Source: Nocardioides sp. zg-1230
GTDB lineage: Bacteria; Actinomycetota; Actinomycetes; Propionibacteriales; Nocardioidaceae
Assembly (NCBI RefSeq): GCF_013155335.1
Contig: NZ_JABJQZ010000008.1
Span: forward strand, 496,001 to 560,000
Direction of reading: 5' to 3'
DNA: 64,000 nucleotides
Within the stretch, counting starts at the first letter, position 1; every line of letters begins with the position of its first letter. Made by a program: the position numbers and the translations under genes. Shown in pieces: positions 42,265 through 50,431 of this stretch. The notes below the pieces were generated by a model that had not been told where the DNA came from, ran no database searches, and worked only from the letters and a program-made list of their open reading frames with translations.

Positions 42265-43263
42265 TCAGGCCTTCTGCGCCGCGCGCAGGTCACGGCGCAG
42301 CTCGGGGGGAAGCGCGAAGATCAGTGACTCCTCGGCCGAGTGCACCGCGCGCGCGTCGGGGTAGCCGCGCTCGGAGAGGAACGAGAGCACGCCCTCGACG
42401 AGGTCCTCGGGCACCGAGGCGCCGGAGGTGACGGAGACGGTCTCGACGCCCTCGAGCCAGGCCTCGTCGATCTCGGTGTGGTCGTCGACGAGGTAGGACG
42501 CCTTCGCGCCCGCCTCGAGGGCAACCTCCACCAGCCGCACGGAGTTGGAGGAGTTGCGCGAGCCGACCACGATCACCAGGTCGGCGGCCGAGGAGATCTC
42601 CTTGATCGCCAGCTGGCGGTTCTGGGTGGCGTAGCAGATGTCGTCGCTCGGCGGGTCGAGCAGCAGCGGGAACTTCTCGCGGATCGCCGCGACCGTCTCG
42701 AGCGTCTCGTCGACACTCAGCGTCGTCTGCGAGAGCCAGGCCACCTTGGCGGGGTCGCGGACCTCGATGCGGGCGACGTCCGCGGGGCTCTCGACGAGCT
42801 GGATGTGGTCGGGCGCCTCGCCCGCCGTGCCCTCGACCTCCTCGTGCCCGGCGTGGCCGATGAGCAGGATGTCGTAGTCGTCGGAGGCGAACCGCTTGGC
42901 CTCGTGGTGGACCTTCGTCACCAGCGGGCAGGTGGCGTCGATGGTCTTCAGTCCCCGCTCGGCCGCCTGGGCGTGGACCGCCGGCGAGACACCGTGGGCG
43001 GAGAACACCACGGTCCGACCCTCGGGGACCTCGTCGAGCTCCTCGACGAAGATCGCGCCGCGCGACTCGAGGTTGGCCACCACGTGCTTGTTGTGCACGA
43101 TCTGCTTGCGGACGTAGACCGGTGCTCCATAGAGGTCGAGCGCCTTCTCGACCGTGATCACGGCACGGTCCACGCCGGCGCAGTAGCCGCGGGGGGCCGC
43201 GAGCAGGACGTTCTTGGCGGTCTCCGGGTCGAGGACGGGAGGAAGGCCGAGGTCGGTGCTCAT
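42265..43263 (-). CDS. ispH: 4-hydroxy-3-methylbut-2-enyl diphosphate reductase
   Basis: The 332-residue enzyme is the last of the MEP isoprenoid pathway, producing IPP and DMAPP. The three Fe-S ligands are visible in APRGYCAGV, DATCPLVTKVH and DDICYATQNRQ. The conserved HAGHEEVEGT and GSRNSSNSVRL are also present. An ATG three codons upstream (MRPMSTDL) is an alternative start. It is divergent from xseA by 47 bases, an arrangement (ispH next to xseA/xseB) common in actinobacteria. Confidence 0.96.
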   Translation of the reverse strand: MSTDLGLPPVLDPETAKNVLLAAPRGYCAGVDRAVITVEKALDLYGAPVYVRKQIVHNKHVVANLESRGAIFVEELDEVPEGRTVVFSAHGVSPAVHAQAAERGLKTIDATCPLVTKVHHEAKRFASDDYDILLIGHAGHEEVEGTAGEAPDHIQLVESPADVARIEVRDPAKVAWLSQTTLSVDETLETVAAIREKFPLLLDPPSDDICYATQNRQLAIKEISSAADLVIVVGSRNSSNSVRLVEVALEAGAKASYLVDDHTEIDEAWLEGVETVSVTSGASVPEDLVEGVLSFLSERGYPDARAVHSAEESLIFALPPELRRDLRAAQKA

Positions 43264-43310
43264 GGGCCTCATCCTACGGGCGTGTCCGTGCCCTCCCCTA
43301 TCCTCGCCGC

Positions 43311-44579
43311 GTGCCCTCACTCCGCGACGCCACGGCAGAGTCGCCGGCCCCGGTGCGGGCCGTCGCCAACGCCGTCGCGCAGTGGATCGACAAACTGGGC
43401 GGCGTGTGGGTCGAGGGCCAGATCGCACAGGTCAACCGACGCCCGGGCATGCAGACCGTCTTCATGACGCTGCGCGACACGGTCGCCGACATCTCCGTCA
43501 CGCTCACCTGCTCCCGGTCGCTGGTCGACTCGATGAACCCGCCCCTCGTCGAGGGCGCCAGCGTCGTCGTGCACGCCCGGCCCAGCTTCTACGCCAACCG
43601 CGGGTCGTTCTCCCTGGCCGCGCGTGAGATCCGGATGGTCGGCCTCGGCGAGCTGCTGGCCCGTCTCGAGCGCCGCCGGCAGCTCCTGGCGGCCGAGGGC
43701 CTGTTCGCCCCCGAGCTCAAGCGCGACCTGCCGTTCCTCCCCGGCCGCGTCGGCCTCGTGACCGCGCCCAACAGCGCCGCCGAGCGCGACGTCCTCGACA
43801 ACGCGCGTCGCCGCTGGCCCGCCGTCCAGTTCGAGGTCGCCTACGCCGCCATGCAGGGCACGCGTTCCGCCGCCGAGGTGATGGAGGCGCTCGACCGGCT
43901 CGAGCGCCACGCCGAGGTCGACGTCGTGGTCGTCGCCCGCGGCGGCGGCTCGATCGAGGACCTGCTGCCGTTCTCCGACGAGGCGCTGATCCGGGCCGTG
44001 CACCGGATGCGTACGCCGGTGGTGTCGGCGATCGGCCACGAGCCCGACCAGCCGCTGCTCGACCTCGTCGCCGACGTCCGGGCCTCCACGCCCACCGACG
44101 CCGCCAAGCTGGTCGTGCCCGACATGGCCGAGGAGGTCCAGGGCGTCACGTGGGCGCGCGACCGGCTCCGCCAGGTGATCACCCAGCGCATCGCCCGCGA
44201 GCAGGAATGGCTGCACCAGGTGCGCTCCCGCCCGGCCATGGCCGACCCCCGCAACCTGCTCGCCGCCCGCTCCGACGAGCTCGACGACCTGCTCGCGCGC
44301 GCCCGTCGTACGCTCTCGCACCGTCTCGACCGGGCCGCCGACGACATCGGCCACCAGCGCGCCCGGGCGCAGGCGCTCTCGCCGCTCGCCACCCTGCAGC
44401 GTGGCTACGCCGTGCTCCAGGACGCCGACGGCCACGTCCTGACGTCGGTGGCGCAGGCCGCCGTCGGCGCCGCGATCTCCGTGCGCGTCGCCGACGGACG
44501 CGTGCACGCCACGACAGACCGCATCGAAGCAGCCACCACCCTGACCGCCGGCACCGCCGAGGAGGACCCCGATGACTGA
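43311..44579 (+). CDS. xseA: Exodeoxyribonuclease VII large subunit
   Basis: The 422-residue protein has an N-terminal OB-fold (VEGQIAQVNRRPGMQTVFMTLRD) and the catalytic core (PFLPGRVGLVTAPNSAAERDVLD; VVVARGGGSIEDLLPFSDE; SAIGHEPDQPLLDLVADVRASTPTDAA). A coiled-coil and the C-terminal LATLQRGYAVLQDADG follow. With XseB it degrades single-stranded DNA. The GTG start is close behind the ispH promoter region, and the end overlaps xseB by 8 bases. Confidence 0.96.
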   Translation: MPSLRDATAESPAPVRAVANAVAQWIDKLGGVWVEGQIAQVNRRPGMQTVFMTLRDTVADISVTLTCSRSLVDSMNPPLVEGASVVVHARPSFYANRGSFSLAAREIRMVGLGELLARLERRRQLLAAEGLFAPELKRDLPFLPGRVGLVTAPNSAAERDVLDNARRRWPAVQFEVAYAAMQGTRSAAEVMEALDRLERHAEVDVVVVARGGGSIEDLLPFSDEALIRAVHRMRTPVVSAIGHEPDQPLLDLVADVRASTPTDAAKLVVPDMAEEVQGVTWARDRLRQVITQRIAREQEWLHQVRSRPAMADPRNLLAARSDELDDLLARARRTLSHRLDRAADDIGHQRARAQALSPLATLQRGYAVLQDADGHVLTSVAQAAVGAAISVRVADGRVHATTDRIEAATTLTAGTAEEDPDD

Positions 44580-44787
44580 CGCCACCCCCGAGCAGCAGCC
44601 CAGCTACGAGGAGGCCCGCGAGGAGCTCATCGAGGTCGTCCGCACCCTCGAGGCCGGCGGCACGACCCTCGAGGAGTCCCTCGCGCTCTGGGAGCGCGGC
44701 GAGGCCCTCGCCAAGGTCTGCCAGCAGTGGCTCGACGGTGCCCGCAAGCGCCTCGACGACGCGATGGGCGCCGAGGACTCCGACTGA
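44572..44787 (+). CDS. xseB: Exodeoxyribonuclease VII small subunit
   Basis: The 71-residue all-helical protein reads SYEEAREELIEVVRTLEAGG and TLEESLALWERGEALAKVCQQWL, followed by a KRLDDA motif, the standard XseB pattern. It binds XseA through its helical hairpin. Translation is coupled to xseA. Confidence 0.96.
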   Translation: MTDATPEQQPSYEEAREELIEVVRTLEAGGTTLEESLALWERGEALAKVCQQWLDGARKRLDDAMGAEDSD

Positions 44788-44789
44788 CT

Positions 44790-44810
44790 GGCTCGGTCCC
44801 ACGCTGAGCC
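44790..44810 (+). terminator. Possible terminator of xseAB
   Basis: GGCTCGG and CTGAGCC pair (one wobble) around a 7-base loop immediately after the xseB stop codon. No T-tract is present. Confidence 0.45.
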
Positions 44811-44877
44811 GTGAGCGACGCAGGTTCCGCGGCCCGAGAACGTGTCTCACGCACCGCCCGGAGGGGAGCTGGGCGGC

Positions 44878-45420
44878 TCAGCGGGTGAGCAGCCCGAGGT
44901 AGGTCTCGACGTCCTCGGCCGGGGCCGAGCCGTAGACCAGGAGCGCCTCGTCGCCGAGCTCGGTGGAGTAGCCAACGTCACCGCCCTCGTCGGACCAGGT
45001 CTGCCAGGTGTCGGTGATGTCGGAGGGCACGGTGGCGTCGGGGCCGGCCTCCGCCTCCTCATCGACGTAGAGCTCGACGAGGTCGGCGACCGAGGTGTCC
45101 TGCTGCCGGATACCGACGAAGCGGCCCTCGTCGGTCAGCACGCCGAGGCTCCAGCGCGGGTCGTCGCCCGCGGCCAGCTCGGTGCTGGTCGCCGTCCAGC
45201 CGGCCGGCAGCTCGCGGGGGTGGACGACGGCGAGGTCCGCCTCCTGCGCCAGCTCGACGCGCGCCTGCCAGTCGACGGCCTCCGGTTCGTTGTCGACGTC
45301 GGTGCGCCAGAGCCCGCGCCAGGCGACGAACGCCAGCACGGCGACGACGGTGACAATGAGGGCGCCGGTCATCCCGCTGAACGAGCGCGTGTACCGGCTC
45401 GGCTGTCCCGTCCCACTCAC
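44878..45420 (-). CDS. DUF4245-type single-pass membrane protein
   Basis: The 180-residue protein has an N-terminal helix (MTGALIVTVVAVLAFVAWRGLW) and an extracellular domain (HPRELPAGWTATSTELAAGD, RWSLGVLTDEGRFVGIRQQD and a conserved VGYSTELGDEALLVYGSA), as in DUF4245. The function is unknown. GGGAGG nine bases before the GTG at SGTGQPS supports this start over an ATG three codons upstream. It is divergent from the molybdate operon, and one arm of the 17-bp inverted repeat lies close to its start. Confidence 0.85.
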   Translation of the reverse strand: MSGTGQPSRYTRSFSGMTGALIVTVVAVLAFVAWRGLWRTDVDNEPEAVDWQARVELAQEADLAVVHPRELPAGWTATSTELAAGDDPRWSLGVLTDEGRFVGIRQQDTSVADLVELYVDEEAEAGPDATVPSDITDTWQTWSDEGGDVGYSTELGDEALLVYGSAPAEDVETYLGLLTR

Positions 45421-45448
45421 GCCGACCATCCTCCCAGCCCGCCCGAAG

Positions 45449-45526
45449 CGCTGTAACGCCGGGTTAGGAGCAGTACCGACCCTGATGCATCTGGGTGGGT
45501 AGTTGCAGCAACTCGGCGTTACAGCG
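45449..45526. promoter_or_regulatory. 17-bp inverted repeat in the DUF4245-mod intergenic region
   Basis: CGCTGTAACGCCGGGTT (45449-45465) and AACTCGGCGTTACAGCG (45510-45526) are inverted copies with one mismatch, 44 bases apart. Each contains TAACG, the half-site seen in E. coli ModE operators. The left copy also holds TAAC-N5-GTTA. It probably binds the HTH-TOBE regulator of the adjacent mod operon and could also affect the divergent gene. Confidence 0.55.
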
Positions 45527-45604
45527 ACGCAGGGCCGGGGCTGGTCGGTCCGCACGTGCGGGGATCTGAGAGCAGAGGCACCGCAGGTGCGGCATACTTC
45601 TCGC

Positions 45605-46012
45605 GTGATCACCTACCGAATCGCGGAGGCGGCCGAGATCCTCGCGGTCAGCGACGACACCGTACGCCGCTGGGTGGACGCCGGGCGCCTGCCCTCCCAC
45701 CGCGACGGGGGCAGGACGACGGTGGCGGGCCGCGACCTCGCCGAGCTGGCCGAGCACCTGGCCGAGTCGGGCGAGTTGGCCGAGCGCGACCGCACCCGCG
45801 CCGGCACCGTGAGCGCGCGCAACCGGATGAGCGGCATCGTCACCCGGGTCAAGCGCGACCCGGTGATGGCGCAGGTCGAGATGATCTGCGGCCCCTACCG
45901 GGTGGTGTCCCTGATGAGCACCGACGCGGCCGACGAGCTCGGACTGGAGCCGGGCGTGCGGGCCATCGCCAGCGTGAAGTCGACCAACGTCGTCGTGGAG
46001 GTCCCGAGATGA
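45605..46012 (+). CDS. HTH-TOBE molybdate-responsive regulator
   Basis: The 135-residue protein has a MerR/excisionase-like HTH (YRIAEAAEILAVSDDTVRRW and AGRLPSHRDGGRTTV) and a C-terminal mononuclear TOBE/Mop domain (ARNRMSGIVTRVKRDPVMAQ; GVRAIASVKSTNVVVEVP) that binds molybdate. It is a short ModE analogue that would repress modABC when molybdate is plentiful. The start is GTG. Its stop overlaps modA by ATGA, making it the first gene of the operon. Confidence 0.88.
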   Translation: MITYRIAEAAEILAVSDDTVRRWVDAGRLPSHRDGGRTTVAGRDLAELAEHLAESGELAERDRTRAGTVSARNRMSGIVTRVKRDPVMAQVEMICGPYRVVSLMSTDAADELGLEPGVRAIASVKSTNVVVEVPR

Positions 46013-46749
46013 GGCGGCTCGCCGCCCTGGCCCTGGTCCTCCCCGTCGCCGCCTGCGGAGGTGGTGACGCCGGGGAGTCGGGCGACGGTGGCGAGCTCAC
46101 CGTCCTCGCCGCCGCGTCGTTGACCGACGTCTTCGAGGAGCTCGCGACACCGTTCGAGGAGGAGCACGACGTCGCCGTGACGTTCAGCTTCGGCTCCAGC
46201 ACCGACCTCGCCGAGTCCGTCGTAGACGGCGCCCCCGGCGACGTGCTGGCCACCGCCGACGAGGCGTCGATGGCGCTCGCCGAGGAGGCCGGCGTCACGG
46301 GTGACGTCGAGACGTTGGCGACCAACGTGCTCACGATCGTCGTGCCGGCCGGCAACCCCGCCGGCATCGAGTCGCTCGACGACCTCGCCGACGCCACGTG
46401 GGTGCGGTGCGCCGACGAGGTGCCGTGCGGCAAGGTCGCCGTTGCCCTGCTCGACGCCAACGGGGTCACCGCCGAGCCGGTCAGCCTCGAGGAGGACGTC
46501 CGTGCCACCCTCGACAAGGTCGTCTCGGGCGAGGCCGACGCCGGCCTGGTCTACGCGACCGACGCGGTAGCTGCGGGCGACGAGGTCGAGGTTGTCGAGA
46601 TCCCGGGCGCCGAGGACGCGCTGACGTCGTACTCCGCCGCCACCCTCGAGCAGTCCGAGGACCCCGACCTCGCCGCCGACTGGGTCACGTGGGTGACGTC
46701 GGAGGAGGGCCGGGCAATCCTCGCGGACGCAGGCTGGGGCAGCCCGTGA
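46009..46749 (+). CDS. modA: Molybdate ABC transporter substrate-binding lipoprotein
   Basis: The 246-residue protein is a lipoprotein: signal MRRLAALALVLPVAAC with lipobox VAAC. The mature part has LTVLAAASLTDVFEELATPF, VTFSFGSSTDLAESV, DVLATADEASM, LTIVVPAGNP and DAGLVYATDA, the ModA pattern including the oxyanion-binding serines in AAAS and GSS. It captures molybdate or tungstate outside the membrane. Confidence 0.94.
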   Translation: MRRLAALALVLPVAACGGGDAGESGDGGELTVLAAASLTDVFEELATPFEEEHDVAVTFSFGSSTDLAESVVDGAPGDVLATADEASMALAEEAGVTGDVETLATNVLTIVVPAGNPAGIESLDDLADATWVRCADEVPCGKVAVALLDANGVTAEPVSLEEDVRATLDKVVSGEADAGLVYATDAVAAGDEVEVVEIPGAEDALTSYSAATLEQSEDPDLAADWVTWVTSEEGRAILADAGWGSP

Positions 46750-47537
46750 GGGACCGACTCGGGCGACCACCGGCGCTCCTGATGGTGCCGGCGGCCCTCG
46801 CCACGCTCCTCCTGCTCGTCCCGCTCGTGGCGATGGTCGCGGCCACCAACTGGCGCGCCCTACCGGACCACCTCACCTCGACGGCCGCGCTCGACGCCCT
46901 CCGGCTGTCGCTGGTCACCTCGACGGTCGCCATCGCCTTCTGCCTGCTGCTCGGGCTGCCGCTCGCGTGGCTGCTCGCGCGCGTCGACTTCCGCGGTCGC
47001 GGTGCCCTGCGTGCCCTGGTCACGGTGCCGCTCGTGCTGCCGCCGGTCGTCGCCGGCATCGCCCTGCGCAGCGCCTTCGGGCGCACGGGCCTCATCGGCG
47101 AGCCCCTGCTCGAGCTGACCGGCTTCGCGTTCCCCTACACGACGTACGGCGTCGTGCTCGCGCACGTCTTCGTGTCGATGCCCTTCGTCGTGATCGCCAT
47201 CGAGGGCGCGCTCCGCTCGGCGGACCCGAGGTACGACGAGGCTGCCGCGACGCTCGGCGCGACCCGCTGGACGACGTTCCGCAGGGTCACCGTGCCGCTC
47301 GCCCTGCCGGGCGTGGTCGCCGGCACCGTCCTCGGGTGGGCGCGGTCGCTCGGCGAGTTCGGCGCGACCATCACCTTCAACGGCAACTACCCCGGCACCA
47401 CCCAGACGATGCCGACGCTGATCTACGTCACCCGGCAGTCCGACCAGGACGCCGCGCTCTCGCTCAGCCTGGTGATGCTGCTGGTCTCGGTCGGCGTCCT
47501 CGTCGCGCTGCGCGACCACTGGCTGGGTACGCCGTGA
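46746..47537 (+). CDS. modB: Molybdate ABC transporter permease
   Basis: The 263-residue protein has about six helices. The binding-protein-dependent transport motif reads EAAATLGATRWTTFRRVTVPLALPGVVAG, and SLGEFGATITFNGNYPGTTQT is diagnostic for ModB. Start and stop each overlap neighbours by GTGA, so ModA, ModB and ModC are translated together. Confidence 0.95.
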   Translation: MRDRLGRPPALLMVPAALATLLLLVPLVAMVAATNWRALPDHLTSTAALDALRLSLVTSTVAIAFCLLLGLPLAWLLARVDFRGRGALRALVTVPLVLPPVVAGIALRSAFGRTGLIGEPLLELTGFAFPYTTYGVVLAHVFVSMPFVVIAIEGALRSADPRYDEAAATLGATRWTTFRRVTVPLALPGVVAGTVLGWARSLGEFGATITFNGNYPGTTQTMPTLIYVTRQSDQDAALSLSLVMLLVSVGVLVALRDHWLGTP

Positions 47538-48514
47538 GCGCGACGCCGGGCAGACAGCTCGTCGCAGACCTCCGCGTCGCCGACCGGGTCGAGGCCGCGT
47601 TCACCGCCGAGCCGGGCGAGGTGCTCGCGGTCATCGGCCCCAACGGCGCCGGCAAGAGCTCCCTGCTCCACGCGGTGGCCGGGCTCGTCGACGTCGAGGG
47701 CAGTGCGCGCCTCGGCGACACCGACCTCCTCACGGTGCCGGTCCGCGAGCGGCGCGTCGGCCTGGTGTTCCAGGGGCAGCTGCTCTTCCCCCACCTCTCG
47801 GCCCTCGACAACGTCGCCTTCGGCCTGCGTGCGCGCGGCGAGAAGCGTGCGACGGCGGAGTCGGTGGCACGGGACTGGCTCGAGCGCTTCGGCATCGGGG
47901 ACCTGGCGGCCCGCAAGCCGCGCGAGCTCTCCGGCGGCCAGGCGCAGCGCGTCGCCATCGCCCGCGCGCTGGCGACCGAGCCCGACGTGCTGCTGCTCGA
48001 CGAGCCCTTCACCGGGCTCGACGTGTCGGTCCAGATGGCGCTCCGCATCGAGCTCGGACGCCACCTGCGCGACTTCCCGGGCATCGCGCTCCTCGTGACC
48101 CATGACGCCATCGACGCGCTGACCCTGGCCGACCGCGTGCTCGTGCTCGACGCCGGCCGCGTGGTGCAGGTCGGCCCACCGGCCGAGGTCGCCGCCGAGC
48201 CCCGCACCTCCCACGTGGCGCGGCTCGTTGGCCTCAACCTCGTGGCCGACGGCGACGAGCTGATGGCGTTCACCCCCGACGCGGTCGTGGTCTCCCTGCA
48301 GGAGCCCGAGGGGTCGGCGCGGCTGCGCTGGCACGGTCCGATCGCGACGCTCGCGCCGCACGGCGACGCCGTACGCCTGCTGGTGCACGCCTCCCCCGAC
48401 CTGCTCGCCGACCTGACCCCCACCGCCGCGACGGAGCTCGAGCTGGCACCGGGGCGTGAGGTGTGGCTGTCGGCCAAGGCGACCGCGGTGAGCCGCTACG
48501 CCGCGCGCCGATAA
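47534..48514 (+). CDS. modC: Molybdate ABC transporter ATP-binding protein
   Basis: The 326-residue protein has Walker A GPNGAGKSS, signature LSGGQAQRVAIARAL, Walker B VLLLDEPFTGLD and switch VTHDAIDAL. The C-terminal 100 residues are a TOBE-like regulatory domain (DAVVVSLQEPEGSARLRWHG; EVWLSAKATAVSRY). It energises uptake through ModB. The glpX gene begins 2 bases after its stop but is probably functionally separate. Confidence 0.94.
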   Translation: MSATPGRQLVADLRVADRVEAAFTAEPGEVLAVIGPNGAGKSSLLHAVAGLVDVEGSARLGDTDLLTVPVRERRVGLVFQGQLLFPHLSALDNVAFGLRARGEKRATAESVARDWLERFGIGDLAARKPRELSGGQAQRVAIARALATEPDVLLLDEPFTGLDVSVQMALRIELGRHLRDFPGIALLVTHDAIDALTLADRVLVLDAGRVVQVGPPAEVAAEPRTSHVARLVGLNLVADGDELMAFTPDAVVVSLQEPEGSARLRWHGPIATLAPHGDAVRLLVHASPDLLADLTPTAATELELAPGREVWLSAKATAVSRYAARR

Positions 48515-48515
48515 C

Positions 48516-49541
48516 ATGCGCGACATGAGCTCCACCTCCTCCCAGCGCGCCCCGCAGCCCGAACGCAACCTCGCCCTCGAGCTGGTCCGCGTCACCGAGG
48601 CGGCCGCCATGGCCGCCGGGCGGTGGGTGGGTCGCGGCGACAAGAACGACGCCGACGGCGTCGCGGTCGAAGCGATGCGCTACATGATCTCCACCGTCGA
48701 GATGCGCGGCACCGTGGTGATCGGCGAGGGCGAGAAGGACAACGCCCCGATGCTCTTCAACGGCGAGGAGGTCGGCGACGGCTCCGGCCCCGAGTGCGAC
48801 GTCGCCGTCGACCCGATCGACGGCACCACGCTGACCGCCAAGGGCATGAGCAACGCGATCTCTGTGCTGGCGGTCTCGCCCCGCGGCTCGATGTACGACC
48901 CGAGCGCGGTGTTCTACATGGACAAGCTCGCCACCGGTCCCGAGGCCGCCGACGTCGTCGACATCCGGCTGCCGGTCAAGGAGAACATCGCCCGCGTCGC
49001 CAAGGCCAAGGGCATCTCCATCCACGACGTCACCGTCGTGCTGCTCGACCGGCCGCGCCACGCCAAGCTCGTCGAGGAGATCCGGGAGACGGGCGCGCGC
49101 ATCAAGTACATCACCGACGGCGACGTCGCCGGCGCGATCATGGCCGCCCGCCCGGACACCGGCGTCGACCTGATGCTCGGCGTCGGCGGCACACCCGAGG
49201 GCATCATCGCCGCGTGCGCGATGAAGTGCATCGGCGGCAAGATCCAGGGCCAGCTCTGGCCGCAGGACGACGACGAGCGCCAGCGCGCCCTCGACGCCGG
49301 CCACAACCTCGACCGCGACTTCGTCCTCGGCACGGACGACCTGGTCACCGGTGACGACGCGTTCTTCGTGGCCACCGGCATCACCGACGGCGAGCTGATG
49401 CGTGGCGTGCGCTACCGCGGCAACGGCGTGACCACGGATTCGCTCGTCATGCGTTCGCGCAGCGGCACGGTCCGCTCGATCACCGCCGAGCACCAGCTCT
49501 CGAAGCTACGCAATCTCTCCACGATCGACTTCGACAACTGA
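48516..49541 (+). CDS. glpX: Fructose-1,6-bisphosphatase, class II
   Basis: The 341-residue protein is full length. Motifs include AGRWVGRGDKNDADGVAVEAMR, GTVVIGEGEKDNAPML, VAVDPIDGTTLTAKGMSNA (metal and phosphate binding) and LGVGGTPEGIIAACAMKC. It catalyses the irreversible step of gluconeogenesis and is the main FBPase in actinobacteria. ATG at codon 4 is an alternative start. The last 36 bases overlap the convergent lipase gene. Confidence 0.96.
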   Translation: MRDMSSTSSQRAPQPERNLALELVRVTEAAAMAAGRWVGRGDKNDADGVAVEAMRYMISTVEMRGTVVIGEGEKDNAPMLFNGEEVGDGSGPECDVAVDPIDGTTLTAKGMSNAISVLAVSPRGSMYDPSAVFYMDKLATGPEAADVVDIRLPVKENIARVAKAKGISIHDVTVVLLDRPRHAKLVEEIRETGARIKYITDGDVAGAIMAARPDTGVDLMLGVGGTPEGIIAACAMKCIGGKIQGQLWPQDDDERQRALDAGHNLDRDFVLGTDDLVTGDDAFFVATGITDGELMRGVRYRGNGVTTDSLVMRSRSGTVRSITAEHQLSKLRNLSTIDFDN

Positions 49542-50345
49542 CGCCGCGGCCGCGGGCCGCAGCGCGGCCGACACCGCGGTGATCACGACCGGGTCGAACG
49601 CCATGCCCACGTGGGACGAGCGCACCTCCACCGCGAGCGCGGCCGGGTCGACGCACGCCCGCCAGTCGACGATGCCGTCGCGCCGGGAGAAGATCGCGGT
49701 GAACTCCACGCCGTCCGGCAGGGCAGCGCGTGCCTGGTCGAAGCTCTCCTGGGCGCAGGTCCCGGCGACGCAGTCCTCCGTCATCAGGCCGCGCATGCCG
49801 GCCCGGTTGAGCCGCACGAGCAGGTCGACACTGCGCGCGAGCGACACGTGGTGCGCGCCCGGTGCGAGCATCGGGCTCCCCATCGTCACGATGCCCGCGA
49901 CGAGGTCGGGCCGCCTGGCCGCGACGCCGCGGGCCAGCATGCCGCCGAGGCTGTGGCCGACGATCCGCACGCGTGAGCCACGCCGTTGCGCGATCTCCTC
50001 GAGCCGCTCCTCGAGCTGCGCGGCGGCCGAGAGCGTGCAGCCCACATTGGCGCGGATGTCCGCCCGGTAGGTGCGGAAGCCCTCGTGGCGCAACGTCCGG
50101 CTCATCGGCCCGAGGGAGGCGTCGCCGGCGAGGAAGCCCGGCACGAGCAGCACCGGCTCGCCCATCCGTGGCGGGCGCGAGCCCAGCGGCGTACGACGAC
50201 GCGCGCCCCGCGAGCCCAGGGCCGAGACCGCGTAGCGACCCGCCTCGGTGATGACCGAGCCCTCGCGCAGCACGGCCACCACGGACGGCTGCGAGAAGCC
50301 CTCCGGAGTGAGGAATGCGGCCACTGTGCGCTGGGTCACAATCAT
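49506..50345 (-). CDS. Alpha/beta-hydrolase, lipase-like
   Basis: The 279-residue protein has LLVPGFLAGDASLGPMSRTLR (oxyanion region), the nucleophile in IVGHSLGGMLARGVAAR, an acid in IFSRRDGIVDW and the histidine in VRSSHVGMAFDP. This is the pattern of actinobacterial triacylglycerol-lipase-like hydrolases. No signal peptide is seen, so it is probably cytosolic. Its 3' end overlaps glpX coding sequence by 36 bases on the opposite strand, which constrains both proteins' C-termini. Confidence 0.85.
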   Translation of the reverse strand: MIVTQRTVAAFLTPEGFSQPSVVAVLREGSVITEAGRYAVSALGSRGARRRTPLGSRPPRMGEPVLLVPGFLAGDASLGPMSRTLRHEGFRTYRADIRANVGCTLSAAAQLEERLEEIAQRRGSRVRIVGHSLGGMLARGVAARRPDLVAGIVTMGSPMLAPGAHHVSLARSVDLLVRLNRAGMRGLMTEDCVAGTCAQESFDQARAALPDGVEFTAIFSRRDGIVDWRACVDPAALAVEVRSSHVGMAFDPVVITAVSAALRPAAAASVVEVDRGEIA

Positions 50346-50431
50346 CGAACCTAGCCCAGAACCCGCTCCGGACGCGGGATGTGGGGGCCCTTTGCGTTTA
50401 ATTGGGGACGAGCGTCGTGTTCACTGGCTCC

